64,000 nt of DNA from Thiodiazotropha sp040793985 (GTDB taxonomy: Bacteria > Pseudomonadota > Gammaproteobacteria > Chromatiales > Chromatiaceae): positions 124,001 to 188,000 of the forward strand of contig JBFNJI010000001.1 in the NCBI GenBank assembly GCA_040793985.1, in the 5' to 3' direction. Within the stretch, counting starts at the first letter, position 1. Each line of letters starts with the position of its first letter. Both the position numbers and the translations under genes were made by a program. Of the stretch, positions 63,744-64,000 are shown in pieces. A model generated the notes under the pieces. The model was not told the origin of the DNA and made no database searches. It was given only the letters and a program-made list of their open reading frames with translations.

Positions 63744-64000
63744 ATGCAAACACAAACAGGAGATTCCAACGGGGATAATGTCCCTCTCTACGCACCTTGC
63801 CGTAAGCTCTCTATCGGCGACCCTTTCAGATGGTTGAAGATGGGGTGGCAGGATTACAAGCGTACACCTTGGCACAGCTTGGCGTACGGTTTGGTATTCT
63901 TCTTTTTGGGTTGGCTACTTCTTTATTTTGCATGGGCAAATAATAATAATGCCTTGATCGTTAGCCTCCTTTTCTGCTTCCTCATAATGGGGCCCGTACT
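63744..64000 (+). CDS. DUF2189 integral membrane protein (partial, runs off the window)
   Basis: ATG at 63744 behind GAGGAGGT. The visible 85 residues start MQTQTGDSNGDNVPLYAP, then KLSIGDPFRWLKMGWQDYKRTPWHSLAYGLVFFFLGWLLLYF, the characteristic start of DUF2189 proteins (a GW-D...P..S..YG element before the first span), and a second span begins before the window ends. Function unknown; often called cytochrome-oxidase-like, without proof. The 3' end is outside the window. Confidence 0.85.
   Translation, partial: MQTQTGDSNGDNVPLYAPCRKLSIGDPFRWLKMGWQDYKRTPWHSLAYGLVFFFLGWLLLYFAWANNNNALIVSLLFCFLIMGPV

Overview
The window is a chromosomal segment of a Gram-negative gammaproteobacterium, most likely a sulfur-oxidising relative of the Chromatiales (free-living or symbiotic). 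Reasons: the comEC-exbBD-lpxK-kdsB envelope cluster, System I cytochrome c maturation, a flavocytochrome c sulfide dehydrogenase, an octaheme cytochrome c of the hydroxylamine oxidoreductase family, and type IV pilus genes of the Pseudomonas/Xanthomonas kind. Nearly all of the window is ordinary protein-coding DNA. I see no prophage, insertion sequence, CRISPR array or rRNA. The genus is inference.

Layout. 0.3-8.4 kb: envelope biogenesis (kdsB, a Trm112-like gene, lpxK, exbD/exbB and comEC on the minus strand, a DUF2062 gene on plus, then the LolC/E and LolD lipoprotein-release genes). 8.6-10.9 kb: a small exported protein, a TrpD-like protein with a Rieske partner behind a strong sigma70-like promoter, and a 45-codon membrane peptide. 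11.3-18.3 kb: the complete ccmABCDEFGHI operon. 18.6-20.6 kb: an EF-G-like GTPase. 20.9-25.2 kb: a perfect FNR/ANR palindrome, the octaheme cytochrome, a TPR protein, and a sulfide dehydrogenase pair (lipoprotein-like diheme cytochrome plus Tat-exported flavoprotein). 25.6-29.5 kb: divergent rpfF and rpfC, a diffusible-signal-factor (DSF) quorum-sensing synthase and sensor. 29.5-31.7 kb: LysR regulator and MFS transporter. 31.8-38.7 kb: a CusCBA/CusF-type copper or silver efflux operon headed by a small Cys/His-rich exported protein.

39.0-50.98 kb: housekeeping and redox genes (dusA; a pirin/cytochrome b561/WrbA/YceI group with a divergent LysR gene; an aminoglycoside-phosphotransferase-like/kinase fusion; rimO; a 46-residue four-Cys membrane peptide; a ketopantoate-reductase-like protein; fkpB-ispH). 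51.2-62.1 kb: two tandem minor-pilin cassettes, fimT-pilV-pilW-pilX-pilY1-pilE followed by pilV-pilW-pilX-pilY1. Both PilY1 proteins carry a von Willebrand A domain and a calcium-loop motif. 62.2-64 kb: thiO, tRNA-Thr(CGT) and the start of a DUF2189 membrane protein.

The ccm operon supplies the covalent haem attachment that the octaheme cytochrome and the sulfide dehydrogenase cytochrome need, and FNR-like boxes lie upstream of both the ccm operon and the octaheme gene. The points most worth following are the DSF system in a sulfur-oxidiser setting, the FNR-linked octaheme/sulfide dehydrogenase region, the duplicated PilY1 cassettes (one with a G10 tract inside pilV), and two small membrane peptides.
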